Shown here: piece after piece, positions 61,930 through 64,000 of the stretch
Position numbering within the stretch: the stretch's first letter is position 1
How the letters are laid out: each line of letters starts with the position of its first letter
Assembly (NCBI RefSeq): GCF_004369205.1
Contig: NZ_QFGA01000004.1
Coordinates: 282,092 to 346,091 of the forward strand
Source of the DNA: Pelotomaculum schinkii
GTDB taxonomy: Bacteria; Bacillota; Desulfotomaculia; Desulfotomaculales; Pelotomaculaceae
Length of the DNA: 64,000 nucleotides
Reading direction: 5' to 3'
Notes under the pieces: model-generated
What the model saw: the letters and a program-made list of their open reading frames with translations, nothing else
Database searches by the model: none
What the model was told of the DNA's origin: nothing
Translations under genes and position numbers: made by a program

Positions 61930-63342
61930 ATGAATTTGGCGCTGACAACCGGTCACATTGTCGGGATTGTTATAACGCTTTTAATAATTACGGCAATGGG
62001 CATTTACGCCGGTAGTATGGTCAAGTCTCCTGAGGATTTTGCCACTGGGGGACGCCGGGCCGGTGCGGCAGTGGTAGCGGGAACGATCATGGGTACACTT
62101 GTCGGTGGCTCCTCTACTATTGGCACTGCACAGCTGGCTTTTAAATTTGGTTTTTGCGCCTGGTGGTTTACCCTGGGCGCGGGTATTGCATGCGCTGTAC
62201 TGGCAATTGGATTGGCCCGGCAGCTGTATGAAAGTAATCTTGAAACGATGCCACAATACCTTGTTGGTGTATATGGCGACGGAATTGGTCCATTGTCAAG
62301 CATTTTTTCTTCTGTCGGCATTTTTTTAAACATCGTTGCGCAGGGACTTTCAGCAGTGGCGCTGCTTACAGCCATGTTTCATATGAACCCGATCCTGGCA
62401 GCATTAATAGGTGTATTTTTAGTACTTACTTATGTGTTTTTTGGTGGGGTTTGGGGTGCGGGACTTGTTGGAGTGGTAAAATTGGTATTTCTTTACATGG
62501 CTACGATCGTCTGTGGTATATTGGCTTATAAAATGGTGGGCGGTTCGGCTGGGCTTACTGCTCATTTTCCGGCATACCCCTGGTTTTCCCTGTTCGGGCG
62601 TGGTTTCAGTATGGATTTTGCCGCAGGGTTTTCACTCCTGGTTGGAGTACTCTCTACCCAGACTTATATCCAGGCCATTTTTTCCGCCAAGAGCTTGGCT
62701 AAAGCCCGCACAGGGGCTTTAATTTCAGCATTTCTGATTCCCCCTGTCGGGGTAGGCGGCATATTGGTTGGTTTATTTATGCAGGCTAATTTCCCCAATA
62801 CCCCGTCGGACCAGGTTTTGCCCGTTTTTATCATGAATTATCTCCCTCCTTTTTTAGCTGGAGTAGTTCTGGCAACATTACTGGTTGCCGTCATCGGTAC
62901 TTGGGCAGGTCTGACACTTGGTGTTTCCACAATGCTGACCAAGGATATTTACAAACGATTTGTTCGTGTTCAGGCTGATGACAGGGAAGTCCTAAAGATA
63001 CAACGCATACTAATCCTTGCCGTAAGCCTTTTAGCGATCTTTTTTGTTAGCGGCAGTCTAAGTTCATTGATTATGAGCTGGAGTTTTTTGTCTATGGGGT
63101 TGAGAGGTTGCACGATACTTTTTCCTTTACTTGGAGCAGCATTTTTTCCACGATATGTAACGCCGCTAGCTGGAACGGTAGCTGCTCTGGCTGGGCCGCT
63201 GGTGGATCTGATCTGGCACTTTGCCTTTCCAAAAGGGCTCGATCCTCTTTATCCAGGCCTATTGGCTAGTTTCCTGGCAATTCTTCTGATAAGTATTGTT
63301 TCAAAACGGAAAAAAGTAGAACCGGTAAGTCATACAACTTAA
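61930..63342 (+). CDS. Sodium:solute symporter family protein
   Basis: 470 residues with about 13 membrane segments, SSS family. Conserved stretch SPEDFATGGRRAGAAVVAG after the first helix, GGSSTIGTAQLAFKFGF (the Na+ region) and the later LVGVLSTQTYIQAIFSAKS. It takes up an organic acid, amino acid, sugar or ring compound with Na+; the substrate is not readable. GGAGGGT precedes the ATG. A terminator lies before it, and I see no sigma-54 box in the 60 bases between. Confidence 0.9.
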   Translation: MNLALTTGHIVGIVITLLIITAMGIYAGSMVKSPEDFATGGRRAGAAVVAGTIMGTLVGGSSTIGTAQLAFKFGFCAWWFTLGAGIACAVLAIGLARQLYESNLETMPQYLVGVYGDGIGPLSSIFSSVGIFLNIVAQGLSAVALLTAMFHMNPILAALIGVFLVLTYVFFGGVWGAGLVGVVKLVFLYMATIVCGILAYKMVGGSAGLTAHFPAYPWFSLFGRGFSMDFAAGFSLLVGVLSTQTYIQAIFSAKSLAKARTGALISAFLIPPVGVGGILVGLFMQANFPNTPSDQVLPVFIMNYLPPFLAGVVLATLLVAVIGTWAGLTLGVSTMLTKDIYKRFVRVQADDREVLKIQRILILAVSLLAIFFVSGSLSSLIMSWSFLSMGLRGCTILFPLLGAAFFPRYVTPLAGTVAALAGPLVDLIWHFAFPKGLDPLYPGLLASFLAILLISIVSKRKKVEPVSHTT

Positions 63343-63673
63343 TGAAAGAAAATTACAAGATAAGCTCTTAACTTAAACTGAAGGTAAAATGCTTTTGGAG
63401 TGATCAGCCATCGTAGTTGAATAATTTCGAAAATAAATGTTATGGTCTTTTTATCGATAACTGTAGTGAACTTGAACCTGCCTAATCCAGAATGACTCCT
63501 GATTTACGAAGGGTTATACTGGCTAGGCGGGCTAATTTTTATTGCAGTCACTTTGCAGTCCTTGATTAAACGCCAGGGCTTTGTCTTGAGATGTAGTAAT
63601 GATATATAAATATTTATAGTCGTGAATTTAGTTGTATTTAGTTTTATTAGATAAACGCAAGGAGTGAAGAATA
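63343..63673. other. 331-base gene-free stretch
   Basis: No frame, strong hairpin or sigma-54 box found. The last 60 bases are AT-rich and probably hold the promoter of the next gene. Confidence 0.5.
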
Positions 63674-63877
63674 ATGAGTGATGATTTGGCTAATTTGTTG
63701 AGAAAAAAGAAACATTTGCAGTTAGGACGTGAAGAAATAAAAGAGACTAAGGAATTATGTCCTGGAGGAATAAAAGCATTCTTTGAATGCCTTGAAGATT
63801 GGCTATCAGATTTAATTGAAGAACAAATGATATCAACTTCCTATGAAATTGTAACTGTAAACAAACAAAAATCGTAA
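63674..63877 (+). CDS. Small acidic protein of unknown function
   Basis: 67 residues, helical, with a Lys-rich start (LLRKKKHLQLGREEIKETKE) and an acidic middle (AFFECLEDWLSDLIEEQM). Starts at ATG with AAGGAGTGAAG upstream, so it is probably real. No domain recognised. The final 120 bases of the window hold a T9 run and an AT-rich stretch. Confidence 0.6.
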   Translation: MSDDLANLLRKKKHLQLGREEIKETKELCPGGIKAFFECLEDWLSDLIEEQMISTSYEIVTVNKQKS

Positions 63878-64000
63878 GTATTCAGTGAACCAGCCCACCC
63901 TTTTTTTTTGTTGATAATCTAACACAAGATTAAAAAGTTTTACTGAAGGGCTGGACACAGCTCTTTTTTTAGTGCATAATCAGGACATGAACACTTCAAC

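Overview
The window reads as the chromosome of an anaerobic Gram-positive bacterium of the Peptococcaceae/Desulfotomaculia type, probably Pelotomaculum-like and possibly syntrophic. This rests on gene content, not on a marker gene: class II (B12) ribonucleotide reductase, DUF2680 secreted protein, ferredoxin-linked 2-oxoacid oxidoreductase, tungsten-type aldehyde oxidoreductase, several molybdenum hydroxylases, many CoA-transferases, frequent TTG/GTG starts and AGGAGG ribosome binding sites. No rRNA, tRNA, CRISPR array or intact transposase was seen.

Layout. 1-8.6 kb is ordinary: the end of a dapB-like gene, a universal stress protein, a DUF2680 protein beside a two-component system, a diacylglycerol glucosyltransferase-like enzyme, nrdJ, and an orphan Dam methylase. 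8.7-13.9 kb is a divergent CoA-ester module: acyl-CoA dehydrogenase-etfB-etfA on the minus strand and a GctAB-type CoA-transferase on the plus strand. 14-18.6 kb holds a LuxR-HTH/zinc-finger regulator, a CoxD/CoxE-like AAA+ and VWA pair (known helpers of Mo-hydroxylase maturation), a MerR regulator with a palindromic promoter, and a lipase. 19-27 kb is a decaying accessory cluster for a Mop-type aldehyde oxidoreductase (C-GCAxxG-C-C protein, NifX-like, DUF5714, TrsS-like radical SAM, truncated mop, flavin/Fe-S dicluster protein, small zinc-ribbon redox protein), with at least four frameshifts or stops. 27-33 kb carries two near-identical glutamate dehydrogenase genes on a duplicated segment, with a family III CoA-transferase between them and another mop fragment at the edge of copy 2.

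33.4-40.7 kb is an apparently catabolic block: nitrilase-family amidase, DUF2848, cupin, aldehyde:ferredoxin oxidoreductase, MoaD-like protein, zinc alcohol dehydrogenase and an NCS1 nucleobase/hydantoin-type transporter. 40.8-52.6 kb has two copies of a 920-residue one-chain molybdenum hydroxylase that appear identical, flanking a second GctAB-type CoA-transferase and followed by a three-subunit Mo hydroxylase (FAD, 2Fe-2S and Mo subunits). 53-63.3 kb has a sigma-54 activator, sucCD, a PreA-like dihydropyrimidine dehydrogenase homologue, korDABC and a sodium:solute symporter.

Unifying feature. I read eight good -24/-12 (sigma-54) promoter matches in front of these blocks, and there is one sigma-54 activator gene in the window. 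The most economical reading is a sigma-54-controlled island that imports a nitrogen heterocycle or similar compound, hydroxylates it with Mo enzymes, opens and deaminates it, oxidises aldehydes with ferredoxin as acceptor, and feeds 2-oxoglutarate to succinyl-CoA and ATP (GDH, Kor, SucCD). The substrate cannot be named from sequence alone.
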